64,000 nt of DNA from JALZKA01 sp963754045 (GTDB lineage Bacteria > Actinomycetota > Thermoleophilia > Solirubrobacterales > 70-9), in contig CAVWEN010000002.1 of the NCBI GenBank assembly GCA_963754045.1, positions 558,001 through 622,000 of the forward strand. The letters are read 5' to 3'. Made by a program: the position numbers and the translations under genes. Of the stretch, positions 1 to 7,698 are shown piece by piece (within the stretch, counting starts at the first letter, position 1; each line of letters starts with the position of its first letter). The notes beneath the pieces are model-generated. The model did no database searches and had not been told where the DNA came from. It saw only the letters and a list, made by a program, of their open reading frames with translations.

Positions 1-897
1 GAGCTCCTCGAGAACCGGGCGATCCCGCTCGAAGTGCCCGCGCAGGGCGTCAACCGCGTCGTCGCCGAGCTCCGACAGCTCGCGAAGGCGCTCGGGGCTG
101 ACGGCCCGCTCGCCGATCAGGCGCCGCCATAGAGGCCTGCTCGGCGGCAGCCTCCGCCCACCGAGGCGAAGCCGCCAGCTCGACTTCAGGCGAAGGTCAC
201 CACCGATCCAGGCCTCGCCCGACCGGTGGTGACGCTGCCCGAGGTCCGTGGGCGTGAAGTCGGGGTCGACCCCGATGTGGGCGAACGCGGCGCTCATGAA
301 CTCCTCGCCACGATCGTCGAGGTCGCTGGTGAACCCGACGTGGATCTGCTCGGGGCCGAAGATCTCGAAGTAGGGCGCGAGTATGCGTCCGTATTCACCT
401 CGGCGCACGTAGCCGTTGACGGCGGTCGGCTCTACGCGCGCCTCCTCGAGCCCCTCCTCGGTGAGCAGGGGCTCGACAAGTTCGACGAGCGGTCGCCGCT
501 CCGCGCCAAGCCAGACGTTTAGGCGGTAGTGCGAGCGCAGTCGCTCGACCGGGTCGCGCAGGATCACGAGAATGCGTACCTCGGGGAGCTGGCCGTGGAT
601 CCGCGTCGGAACGATCCATTCCTGCTGCGAGCGATCCTCGCCGGGCGGTAGGTGGCGCACGCCGCCGGTCATGTAGCTGGGCGTGACCGAACCGCGCTTG
701 CGGGCCCCGTCCGGGCGCCCGAACTCACGCCTCAGATATTGATCGAACCCGCTCCGGAACGTCTCCTCGTGGCTGAAGAACGGGGCCTCCTTGCTGCGCG
801 AGAGCTGCAGGCTCGGGTGGGTTTCCAGGTGCGAGCGCAGGGAGGTCGTCCCGGAGCGCTGCGCGCCGATCGCAAGGAAGTCGAGCTCACCCGCCAC
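1..897 (-). CDS. PAPS-dependent sulfotransferase, C-terminus cut by window edge
   Basis: An open frame of 299 codons reads from a GTG at 897 to the window edge without a stop, so the C-terminus is missing. The N-terminus has the 5'-phosphosulfate-binding loop AIGAQRSGTTS (about residues 9-19). A 3'-phosphate-binding motif, RILVILRDPVERLRSHYR, lies near residue 110. This is the layout of bacterial sulfotransferases related to the heparan/NDST type, which move sulfate from PAPS to a sugar hydroxyl or amine. An in-frame TGA 12 bases upstream of the GTG limits the start. The gene follows the GT-B gene by 9 bases on the same strand, so glycan sulfation is the likely job. The acceptor is unknown. 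Confidence 0.85.
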   Translation of the reverse strand, partial: MAGELDFLAIGAQRSGTTSLRSHLETHPSLQLSRSKEAPFFSHEETFRSGFDQYLRREFGRPDGARKRGSVTPSYMTGGVRHLPPGEDRSQQEWIVPTRIHGQLPEVRILVILRDPVERLRSHYRLNVWLGAERRPLVELVEPLLTEEGLEEARVEPTAVNGYVRRGEYGRILAPYFEIFGPEQIHVGFTSDLDDRGEEFMSAAFAHIGVDPDFTPTDLGQRHHRSGEAWIGGDLRLKSSWRLRLGGRRLPPSRPLWRRLIGERAVSPERLRELSELGDDAVDALRGHFERDRPVLEEL

Positions 898-906
898 TGA
901 ATGTCC

Positions 907-2145
907 TCATGCCTCCCGGGCTATCGCCCGGACTCGTTCGGCATAGCGCGACGGAACGTCGTAGGGCTCTGCGCTGCCCGCGTACACGCAGCGCCGCCGA
1001 AGCTCGTCCAGCACCGAGGGCGAGATGCTGTACGACGAGCCCGCGTGGTGGCGATGCAGGTACTCCACCACCTCGTTGGCGCTCTCGGCACGCACGCACG
1101 AGCCATCCACCTCGTCGAACACGGTCGTCGCGGCGTGGATGTAGGCAGGGTTCAGCAGCACCTTCCCCTGCATAACGACCTCGAGCCCGATCGACGACCC
1201 GACATCGATGATCACGTCCGCGGCGCCGATCAGCGGAACCGAGTCGACCGACGACACGTCGTAGATGCGTCCCCAATCGACACCGGCGATCTCCTTCAGG
1301 GGGTCGAGCGAGCCGGCCTTGCGGGGATGCCCCTTGACGCCGAGCGAGACGAAATCGAGGGTTGCGAGCGCCGCAAAGAGCCCGCGGGCTGCGTCCGCGT
1401 ACACGCCCTTGCGCCACTTGGGCGCCATCATGACCACGCGAAGCCGTCCGTCGTCCTCGGGCCACCGGAACTGGGGCGCGATGCCCCGGTTCAGTTCGAA
1501 CCACTGGGGCGACCAGCGCAGCGAGCCGAGCGCTTCGAGGATCTCTGAGTCCCCGCTTTTGGTTTCGAGATGCATCAGCAGGTGCTCGTTGCTCTCATAC
1601 GCACAAAGCGCAAAGCGGTTGCGATCGGCCCAGTCGGGAGCGCCGTCCTCGTCTTCGTGGCGCAGCGTCAGCCCGTCGAGCTTCACCGATACTCCATGCG
1701 GAAGCGCGACGATCGGCCGGTCGAGCAGTGCAGCGGCGAGCACGAGATTGGCGCGGACCTGCTGCGCGTCGGGACGCCAGGCCGCAGCAACCGAACCGAC
1801 AAGTCGCCGCACCGTTGCAGTCAGCGCCCCGCGTGAGCGCACCCCGCGAACGCGCGGTCCGGATCCCCACTCGACAGCGAGCAGCCGCGCGCGGTGTCGC
1901 AGCAGTAAATAGAACGCATACGGGAAGGTTGCCCTCAGCATTCCGAGCGGACTCCGGCGCACCCAGGGAGCGTGCAGGTGGAATCCCTCGTGCGAGGCGA
2001 GAAACTCGAGCCGATGGTCCCCGCGCGGGTCGTAGCCCGGCGAAATGAGCGCGTGGACCTCCTCGTCGGCCTCCAGCAACTTCCAGGCCAGCGGTGCGAT
2101 GTGGTCGATGTCCGGGTAAGCCCGGAAGAGAAATAGGTAGCTCAC
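907..2145 (-). CDS. GT-B-fold surface polymer transferase (CDP-glycerol glycerophosphotransferase-like)
   Basis: The product is about 412 residues from GTG 2145. A TTG at 2247 would add 34 residues that look non-coding, so I prefer the GTG just before SYLFLFRAYPDIDHIAPL, which forms a first GT-B beta strand. The C-terminal half has a nucleotide-binding pattern: VVMMAPKWRKG, GVKGHPRK, ADVIIDVGSSIGLEVVMQGK. It resembles CDP-glycerol:glycerophosphotransferase (TagF/TagB) and capsule-export-linked GT-B proteins. The most probable role is polymerising or priming a surface glycan next to two sulfotransferases. The family assignment is by fold-level motif only, and the donor cannot be read from the sequence. 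Confidence 0.65.
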   Translation of the reverse strand: MSYLFLFRAYPDIDHIAPLAWKLLEADEEVHALISPGYDPRGDHRLEFLASHEGFHLHAPWVRRSPLGMLRATFPYAFYLLLRHRARLLAVEWGSGPRVRGVRSRGALTATVRRLVGSVAAAWRPDAQQVRANLVLAAALLDRPIVALPHGVSVKLDGLTLRHEDEDGAPDWADRNRFALCAYESNEHLLMHLETKSGDSEILEALGSLRWSPQWFELNRGIAPQFRWPEDDGRLRVVMMAPKWRKGVYADAARGLFAALATLDFVSLGVKGHPRKAGSLDPLKEIAGVDWGRIYDVSSVDSVPLIGAADVIIDVGSSIGLEVVMQGKVLLNPAYIHAATTVFDEVDGSCVRAESANEVVEYLHRHHAGSSYSISPSVLDELRRRCVYAGSAEPYDVPSRYAERVRAIAREA

Positions 2146-2211
2146 GCTTCTCAGGAGATCGGGCCCAGGGATGCCGCAGCATCTTGTCCCCCCGAGCAGT
2201 GCAGTTTCGCG

Positions 2212-2235
2212 ATTGTAGGGCCTCCGAGCACTCGG
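2212..2235 (-). promoter_or_regulatory. Candidate promoter with embedded palindrome for the GT-B gene
   Basis: Read on the minus strand, TACAAT (2217-2212) makes a good -10 box 66 bases before the GTG at 2145. A weak -35-like TTACCC lies 16 bases upstream. Between them is the palindrome CCGAGCACTCGG (2224-2235), in the spacer where a repressor could act. The element lies in the divergent gap to the GNAT gene. Confidence 0.35.
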
Positions 2236-2285
2236 GTAACTTTGCAAGGTCAGTCAATGCCGAGCCACGCAGCGAACAGCAGTTC

Positions 2286-2831
2286 ATGGGGGTGAGCGTC
2301 CGTGACGCTCGTCCGGACGACGCGGAAGCGATCGCCGCCGTCCACGTCGCTGCCTGGGAGTACGCCTACAGGGGAGAGCTGCCCGACGACGCGATCGATT
2401 CGCGAGCGCCGAAGCGGGCGGACTACTGGCGCGCGTGCCTGGGTGAGCTGACCGAGGCCGAGGCGGTGCTCGTGGTAGTTGAGGATGGGGTGGTACGAGG
2501 CTTTGCGCACTGCACCCCCTCCAGCGAAGCCGGGACCGATCCGAAGCGCGAGGCGCTTTGGCGCAGCCTCTACATCGATCCGGCAGCAATCGGTGGCGGC
2601 CTCGCCCACAGACTGCGCATGGCGGGACTCGAGCGGCTCAGCGAGCTCGGCTATGAGACCGTGGCCTTCTGGACGGTCGCCTCAAACAAGCGCGCCCGAA
2701 AGTTCTTCCTCTCCACGACCACCGGCGAGACGCGGCCCGTCGCCAGTGGCGCCAACCACGAGCTGCGGTATCGGGTGCACATCGCCGACTACCTCCGCAA
2801 TATGAGCGGGCGGACGCCGGAACGCAGCTAG
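2286..2831 (+). CDS. GNAT-family N-acetyltransferase
   Basis: This 181-residue protein starts at ATG 2286. It opens with the GNAT N-terminal pattern VSVRDARPDDAEAIAAVHV and carries the tryptophan/tyrosine region WEYAYRGELPDD. The acetyl-CoA site is approximated by LYIDPAAIGGGLAHRLRMAG, a relaxed Q/RxxGxG/A loop. It is transcribed against the surrounding minus-strand operon and its stop overlaps the DUF4910 gene by 4 bases tail to tail. Acetylation of an amine (an amino sugar, a peptide or a small molecule) is expected of the family. The substrate is not deducible. Confidence 0.75.
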   Translation: MGVSVRDARPDDAEAIAAVHVAAWEYAYRGELPDDAIDSRAPKRADYWRACLGELTEAEAVLVVVEDGVVRGFAHCTPSSEAGTDPKREALWRSLYIDPAAIGGGLAHRLRMAGLERLSELGYETVAFWTVASNKRARKFFLSTTTGETRPVASGANHELRYRVHIADYLRNMSGRTPERS

Positions 2832-4129
2832 GCGTCGATCCGCTCGAGCAGCCCGGCCGCGATCAGTGGCTCCGCGGCCGTTCGCAGCGCCTGGATCGGC
2901 CGAGCGGCGCGGTCGGCGACGGTGAGGAGGTCGCGGCTGCCATCGCAGAGATTGAGAGCCCACAGCGTGTCCCGAATGGGGTGGATCTGCCCGCCGGTCT
3001 CCGGATAGAGTCCACGGCGTCCGAGCTGAGGTTCGCCGAACTGCTGGGTGCTGCGGAACGTCTCGTTGGCCTCCAGCGCCTCGACGATCCGCACGTATGC
3101 GGCGAGCGAGCCTGCCAACGCCTCGGGCTCGACGAGGTCGAGGTCGTCGAGCGATGTGTGGTACCCGGGGTAGCCGTAGACCGAGCGCATCAGCGACCCG
3201 ACCGGGAGGTCAAAACCGGGCGAGCAGAACTGGCGCTCGTCGCTTCCAAACGGGAAGAAGTCGAGCACCTCGTAGGGCTCGGAGCCGTGCGCGAGGACGT
3301 GCTCGGCCGCTCGGTCGGCGAGGGTTTCGGCGCGGCGCGAGCGCTTGTAGTGAAACGGGGCGGGGTCGCCGACGCACGTGACGACATATCCGGCGGCGAG
3401 GCGCTTGCGCAGGCGATCACCAAAGCGTGCCAGGTACGCAATCGTTCCGATCGTCTCCGGGACGAACAGGAAGCGGTATGTGAGCCGCGGTTCGGGCAAC
3501 GAGGCCACCAATCGCGCCAGGTGGGAAACGACGACCGGGCCCGAGAGCTCGTTGTTGGCGAGCGAGGGGTGGCAGCAATAGGTCGAGAAGAGCACCTCAG
3601 CGTCGCTCGCGCCCGGCACGACGACCTCCCCCAGGACGACCTCGCCGGGTCCGAGGTCGGCGTCCACACAAACCTCGTACTCACCCTCGGGCAGGCGCTC
3701 GCGAACGCTGTGGGCGAGGCAGAACCCCCAGTCCTCGTTGTAGTACGTCGTGCGATAGGGGATCGCCTCCGGGCTATCGGGCAGGCTGTGTAGGTGGGCC
3801 TGGAGCGCGTCGAGCGAGAGCCGCTCACGCACCGGGACGCTGTAGGAGACAACATGTAGATTCGAGTCCGAGAGCGAGCACACTCGGGCGCCGTCCGGCC
3901 CCTCGATCCAGGCGTCGCGGACGGTCCACTCCTTCGGGATCGTCCAGTCGAGCACCGGTTCCCCAGTGGCGAACCGGTGCCGTTCCATCGGCCCGCTCAC
4001 CTCCTCGAGCCGCGCGAGCGTCGCCCGGTAGCCCGGTCCAGTGAGGCTTCGGGTGATCGGGAACAGTTCCGTGAGGAGGGCGTGCAAATCGCCCCCCAGC
4101 CCCGTCGCCGTATCGGCGAGCCTGCTCAC
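2828..4129 (-). CDS. DUF4910/DUF2172 aminopeptidase-like protein with C-terminal winged helix
   Basis: This protein of about 433 residues starts at a GTG that overlaps the preceding stop (GTGA). The core has the M28/DUF4910 zinc-site pattern: FSTYCCHPSLANNELSGP (about 170-187), FLFVPETIG, FPFGSDERQF and YHTSLDD. The last 80 residues, with LNLCDGSRDLLTVADR, look like the family's winged-helix tail. Homologues recur in surface polysaccharide clusters, but their reaction is not established as far as I know. They may be amidohydrolases that trim or add an aminoacyl group. It is co-transcribed with the adenylation/carrier/acyltransferase set, which suggests work on aminoacyl-glycan amides. Confidence 0.75.
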   Translation of the reverse strand: MSRLADTATGLGGDLHALLTELFPITRSLTGPGYRATLARLEEVSGPMERHRFATGEPVLDWTIPKEWTVRDAWIEGPDGARVCSLSDSNLHVVSYSVPVRERLSLDALQAHLHSLPDSPEAIPYRTTYYNEDWGFCLAHSVRERLPEGEYEVCVDADLGPGEVVLGEVVVPGASDAEVLFSTYCCHPSLANNELSGPVVVSHLARLVASLPEPRLTYRFLFVPETIGTIAYLARFGDRLRKRLAAGYVVTCVGDPAPFHYKRSRRAETLADRAAEHVLAHGSEPYEVLDFFPFGSDERQFCSPGFDLPVGSLMRSVYGYPGYHTSLDDLDLVEPEALAGSLAAYVRIVEALEANETFRSTQQFGEPQLGRRGLYPETGGQIHPIRDTLWALNLCDGSRDLLTVADRAARPIQALRTAAEPLIAAGLLERIDA

Positions 4130-4986
4130 GCCGTCGCCTCGCTTCGCCCGACCGCGTAACCGTGGCGGCGGAGCAGCTCAGCGTCCTCGGGGCGAGCGAC
4201 CTCGGCGACGAGGGCGTGGTCGCTCGCTCGGCTGGCGTCGCGAAGCGCCACCGAGGCGAGCGCTCTCTCGGTGCGCGCTTCGGGCTCGTCGAGTCCCAGG
4301 AACTCGCACAGTCGCCGCAGCTCGGCTGCAGGGTTCGCGAGCAGGTCCTCAAGCCGCACCGCGTGCACCGGGTGGCCGGTTGCGGCGAGCGCGTCATCGA
4401 GTTGCTCGTTGTACTCGCGCCAGACCGCCAGCGCCCCCCGCAGGGTGTGGCAGCGAGTGGACACAGCCCCCCGTCGTTCCAGTCCGGGCGCCAGATTTCG
4501 CAGACGCAACCGCAGCGGTAGGTGGTTCAACGCGCTACGCCCCGCCTCCGCTTCGCGGGTGGCGCGAGCGCGGAGGCTGAGCGCAACGTCGAAGCCGTGG
4601 CGGCGCACCGCGACGATCCTCATTTCCGGGAATCGTTCCTCCCACAGTGGGAGAGTGAATGTCGTCCGCGGGTCCTTCCAGCCCCACGGGTTCGGGGCCG
4701 CGGCGAGTCGGGCGAGGTGGCTGTCGCAGAATTGCATGACCTCTCCCTGGGCCTGCGAGCGCAACGTCGGGGCGGCCAGGAGGTCGAGAACGGGACGCGG
4801 ATACTCCCATGAGCCGCCGCCGCGGCGCATGAGCCACTCGTTCAGGTCGACGAGGGGCTGCATCTCCATCAGCGAAGTCACCCGGCCGAAGTCGAGGCCG
4901 AGAGCGCGGGCAAGATCGGCCGCGAGCGTCGTGCCCGAGCGATGCATGCCGAGGAACACGACTGGGCCCGGGCGCTCCGCGCTCAT
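4126..4986 (-). CDS. Sulfotransferase family protein
   Basis: The product is 286 residues from ATG 4986, which overlaps the upstream stop (ATGA). The N-terminal FLGMHRSGTTLAADLARAL is the 5'-phosphosulfate-binding loop. EMRIVAVRRHGFDVALSLRA around residue 120 is the 3'-phosphate site. VRLEDLLANPAAELRRLCEFLG is the usual C-terminal helix pair of this family. It lies inside the glycan operon between the AAC(3)-like and DUF4910 genes. It probably sulfates the glycan or its aminoacyl substituent. It is the second sulfotransferase in 5 kb and is only distantly similar to the one at the left edge. Confidence 0.8.
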   Translation of the reverse strand: MSAERPGPVVFLGMHRSGTTLAADLARALGLDFGRVTSLMEMQPLVDLNEWLMRRGGGSWEYPRPVLDLLAAPTLRSQAQGEVMQFCDSHLARLAAAPNPWGWKDPRTTFTLPLWEERFPEMRIVAVRRHGFDVALSLRARATREAEAGRSALNHLPLRLRLRNLAPGLERRGAVSTRCHTLRGALAVWREYNEQLDDALAATGHPVHAVRLEDLLANPAAELRRLCEFLGLDEPEARTERALASVALRDASRASDHALVAEVARPEDAELLRRHGYAVGRSEATA

Positions 4987-5747
4987 CTGCGCACCAGGAA
5001 GTCAGGGTCGGAGGCGAGCCCTTCCTTGGCCGTTTCCAGAACCGCCGCCGCGTCGGTCAGCAGGAGTCGAGGACCGCCCGCGAGCGAGGCCGTGGTCGAG
5101 CGCCCCGACTCGGCAAGAGCGTCGGCCAGCGAGTCGAAATACGGCGCCACCTCGTCCAGGCGGCGTACGAAGTAGCGGGCGGTCACCCGGTGGTCGGCCC
5201 CCTCGACCCGCACGACGGCAGGGAACTCCTTGATGTAGCGGTAGGGAACCCCGAGCCGCTGCTCGACGTGGTGGACGTAGGTGCAGAACCGAAACGAGAC
5301 GCCAAGAAAGAGCAGCTTCGCATCTCGCCCACGCAGCAGGCCAAAGATGCCCTCGTCGCCAAACGCGTCGGTATCGCCCGGAGCAAACAGGCGCTGCTCC
5401 CAATCGGGGGAGGTCGCGCCGATCAGCACGCATGAGAAGTTCGGTTCGAGCGTCCTCCGCGCCCGCGGATGGGCGCGCATCTGCTCGGTGAGTGCGCCGA
5501 CGGTGGACGGCGTGGTCGCTGGGTCGAACACGTCGTTCTCGGTCGCCGAGTATGTGAACGTGGGCATCACGAGCAGTCCGTCTGGCACCGCCCCGAGCAG
5601 ACCTGCCAGGACCGTGTCGAGCTTGTCAACCGGCCGGTCCCCGGCGACACGGAGGGCCGACTGCATCCCGGCGTGTACGAATAGCGCGTCGTGGGTGGCC
5701 ACGCCCATCTCCGCGAGCTTGCCGGTGATGTCGCCGGCGGTGATCAC
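4983..5747 (-). CDS. AAC(3)-family N-acyltransferase, likely glycan acyl/aminoacyl transferase
   Basis: The product is 254 residues. The GTG at 5747 overlaps the carrier-protein stop (GTGA), and an ATG at 5771 would add 8 residues. Family motifs are present: LFVHAGMQSA near the start, VMPTFTYSA, RTLEPNFSCVLIGA, and CTYVHHVEQ carrying the family's T-x-x-H-x-x-E triad. Characterised AAC(3) enzymes acetylate the 3-amino group of aminoglycosides. Members inside polysaccharide clusters are thought to acylate amino sugars instead. The gene directly follows a carrier protein and an adenylation enzyme. The inference is that it moves the carrier-bound amino acid to an amino sugar. It should not be read as a resistance gene. 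Confidence 0.75.
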   Translation of the reverse strand: MITAGDITGKLAEMGVATHDALFVHAGMQSALRVAGDRPVDKLDTVLAGLLGAVPDGLLVMPTFTYSATENDVFDPATTPSTVGALTEQMRAHPRARRTLEPNFSCVLIGATSPDWEQRLFAPGDTDAFGDEGIFGLLRGRDAKLLFLGVSFRFCTYVHHVEQRLGVPYRYIKEFPAVVRVEGADHRVTARYFVRRLDEVAPYFDSLADALAESGRSTTASLAGGPRLLLTDAAAVLETAKEGLASDPDFLVRR

Positions 5748-6001
5748 GAAGCGGCTGCGACCCGCTGGCAAAGTTCGTCCAGCAGCGTGAGCTTCTCGGG
5801 ATCGGCGTCCTCGAAGTCGAGCTCAACGCCGAATCGGACCTCGAGGTCGGAGATCAGCTCGAGCAAACCGAGCGAATCGGTCGCGTCCAGCAGGTCAAAC
5901 CCGTCGGGTACCTCGCCGGGCCCGAGCCCGAGCCCGGCCAGCTGGGGCGTCAGCGTGTCCACGACGAATGCACGCACCTCGGCTGGGCTGGTATCGCTCA
6001 T
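5744..6001 (-). CDS. Free-standing acyl/peptidyl carrier protein
   Basis: This 85-residue acidic protein starts at ATG 6001 (ATGA overlap with the adenylation gene). The phosphopantetheine attachment site is Ser43 in LLDATDSLGLLELI, which matches the DSL motif of carrier proteins. Helix II/III features (ISDLEVRFGVELDFED) are intact. It would accept an aminoacyl group from the adjacent adenylation protein as a thioester and present it to the downstream AAC(3)-like transferase. It needs a phosphopantetheinyl transferase encoded elsewhere. Confidence 0.88.
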   Translation of the reverse strand: MSDTSPAEVRAFVVDTLTPQLAGLGLGPGEVPDGFDLLDATDSLGLLELISDLEVRFGVELDFEDADPEKLTLLDELCQRVAAAS

Positions 6002-7659
6002 GGCGCGCGAGGATAACCCCGCCCGCTCTCCTCCTCGAGCAGCGCGAGCAGCGCCCTGCGGTCGAACTTGCCGTTCACGTTCAGCGGCAGCTCGGGTAAC
6101 CCGATGATGCGCTTCGGAACCGCCTGACTCGGCAGCCGCGCCTTCAGTGCGGCCGTGGCGGTGGCGACGTTCACCTCCTCGCCGGCGACGAAGGCGACGA
6201 CCCCGCTCACCCCCGTGGCGGTCCTCGGCCACCCCACCGCCACGGCCGCGTCCACGCCGGTCACCTCCCGAACCGCCGCCTCGACATCGCCCAGCTCGGT
6301 CCGCACGCCGGCCACCTTCACCTGGTCATCGATCCGGCCCAGGTAAGGGATCTCGCCGTCGCCCTCCGCGGGCCGGCGAACGAGGTCCCCGGTTCGGTAG
6401 AAGCGCTCGGAGCGCCCGGGCGGGATGACGAAGCTCTGCGCGGTCTGTACGGAGTCGCGCCAGTAGCCGGGGCTCACCTGGGGTCCAGCCATCAACAGCT
6501 CACCCGTTTCGCCCGGTCCGACCTCGCGCAGCATGTCGTTGACGACCAGTGCCTCCATTCCCGGGAACGCGCGCCCGATCGGCACCGAGCCCTGCTCGGC
6601 GTACCTCGGTGTCCGAGCCGGGTCGAATCGGTGGCCAATGCACTCGATCGTCACCTCGGTCGGGCCGTAGAGGTTGTGCACCGAGGCCTCGGGAGCAGCC
6701 TCCGCGTAGGCCTCGGCCAGCTCCAGCGGCAGCGGCTCACCCGCGCAGACGATGTGGCGAAGCAGCGGGTAGGTGCCGGGCTTCAGCATCGAGAAGCGAC
6801 GCATGAACACCGCGGTGGACGGCACGGCCATCCAGATCGTCAGCTCGCTCTCGCGGATGAACGGGCCGGGTCGGATCAGCACCTCGGCCGGCGGGCAGCA
6901 AACGCAGGCGCCGCGCTCCCAGGCACAGAAAATGTCGCCGACCGACGGATCGAAGGTCAGGTCGTGAGTCTGCGAGACACGATCGGTGGGGCCAAGCGAG
7001 AGCAGGTCGGCGACGAAGTCGAGGTAGTTCGGCAGATTTCGGTGCTCGATGACCACTCCCTTCGGCACCCCGGTGCTGCCGGAGGTGAACATGACGTACG
7101 CGATCGCGTCGCCGCCCACGCGGACGGGCTCCCAGTTCGAAGCGGCGAGCAGCGCCTCCGCGCCCAGCAACTCATGGGCGGGGAGCGCCGCTCGCAAGTC
7201 AGCCGTGTCGCCGCCGTCGCCGACCAGCACAAGCATCCCGGGCTCAAACCCATCGAGAAGCTCCGGGAGTTGCGTCGCCGACTGGGCGTCGGTGACGAGC
7301 GAGCGAGCGCCGCTTCGCTCCAGCATCGCACGCGTTCGTGCAACCGGATGGCTCCGGTTGAGCGGCACATAGCCGCGCCCCGAAAACAGGGTTCCGAGCA
7401 GACCCGCGAAAGCGTCCGGCGTCCGGTATGCAAACACGGCCGTGAGTGGCGATTCGGGCTCCGCGCGCGCCGCCAGCGTCGCCGCGATCCGCGCGGCGCG
7501 TTCGCGGAGCTCGGAGTAGGTGAGGACACTGCCCGCGACCTCCAGTGCGGGGCGCTCCGGATGGGCCTCCGCCGAGCGCAGGAAGCCGTCGTGGAGGAGG
7601 CGCGCGCCCTCAGGCATCCTCGAGGTCCGAGCCTGCCAGGATCGCGCTCCGCCGGACAT
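5998..7659 (-). CDS. Stand-alone amino acid adenylation enzyme
   Basis: This is an ANL-superfamily adenylating enzyme of up to 553 residues. A start at ATG 7617 (residue 15) is also possible. It carries YVMFTSGSTGVPKG (A3), FDPSVGDIF (A4), NLYGPTEVTIE (A5), GELLMAGPQVSPGYW (A6), YRTGDLVRR (A7), YLGRIDDQVKVAGVR (A8) and, near the C-terminus, LNVNGKFDRRAL with the A10 catalytic lysine. It has no condensation or thioesterase domain and its carrier is the next gene. It should activate an amino acid as the adenylate and load the carrier, as DltA does for D-alanine. The specificity residues (D, P, G after the A4 core) match no code I can recall, so the amino acid is left open. Confidence 0.85.
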   Translation of the reverse strand: MSGGARSWQARTSRMPEGARLLHDGFLRSAEAHPERPALEVAGSVLTYSELRERAARIAATLAARAEPESPLTAVFAYRTPDAFAGLLGTLFSGRGYVPLNRSHPVARTRAMLERSGARSLVTDAQSATQLPELLDGFEPGMLVLVGDGGDTADLRAALPAHELLGAEALLAASNWEPVRVGGDAIAYVMFTSGSTGVPKGVVIEHRNLPNYLDFVADLLSLGPTDRVSQTHDLTFDPSVGDIFCAWERGACVCCPPAEVLIRPGPFIRESELTIWMAVPSTAVFMRRFSMLKPGTYPLLRHIVCAGEPLPLELAEAYAEAAPEASVHNLYGPTEVTIECIGHRFDPARTPRYAEQGSVPIGRAFPGMEALVVNDMLREVGPGETGELLMAGPQVSPGYWRDSVQTAQSFVIPPGRSERFYRTGDLVRRPAEGDGEIPYLGRIDDQVKVAGVRTELGDVEAAVREVTGVDAAVAVGWPRTATGVSGVVAFVAGEEVNVATATAALKARLPSQAVPKRIIGLPELPLNVNGKFDRRALLALLEEESGRGYPRAP

Positions 7660-7698
7660 TAGGCCACCGCCTGCGGCCGCCGGTTTCCATCGCGCTGC

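Noticed and set aside
395..619. Minus-strand 74-codon frame inside the left-edge sulfotransferase
   Set aside because: It lies out of frame within the sulfotransferase, whose motifs are clear and continuous.
4983..5747. Aminoglycoside resistance gene (AAC(3) family)
   Set aside because: Context with a carrier protein, an adenylation enzyme and sulfotransferases points to glycan acylation; no resistance or mobile context is seen.
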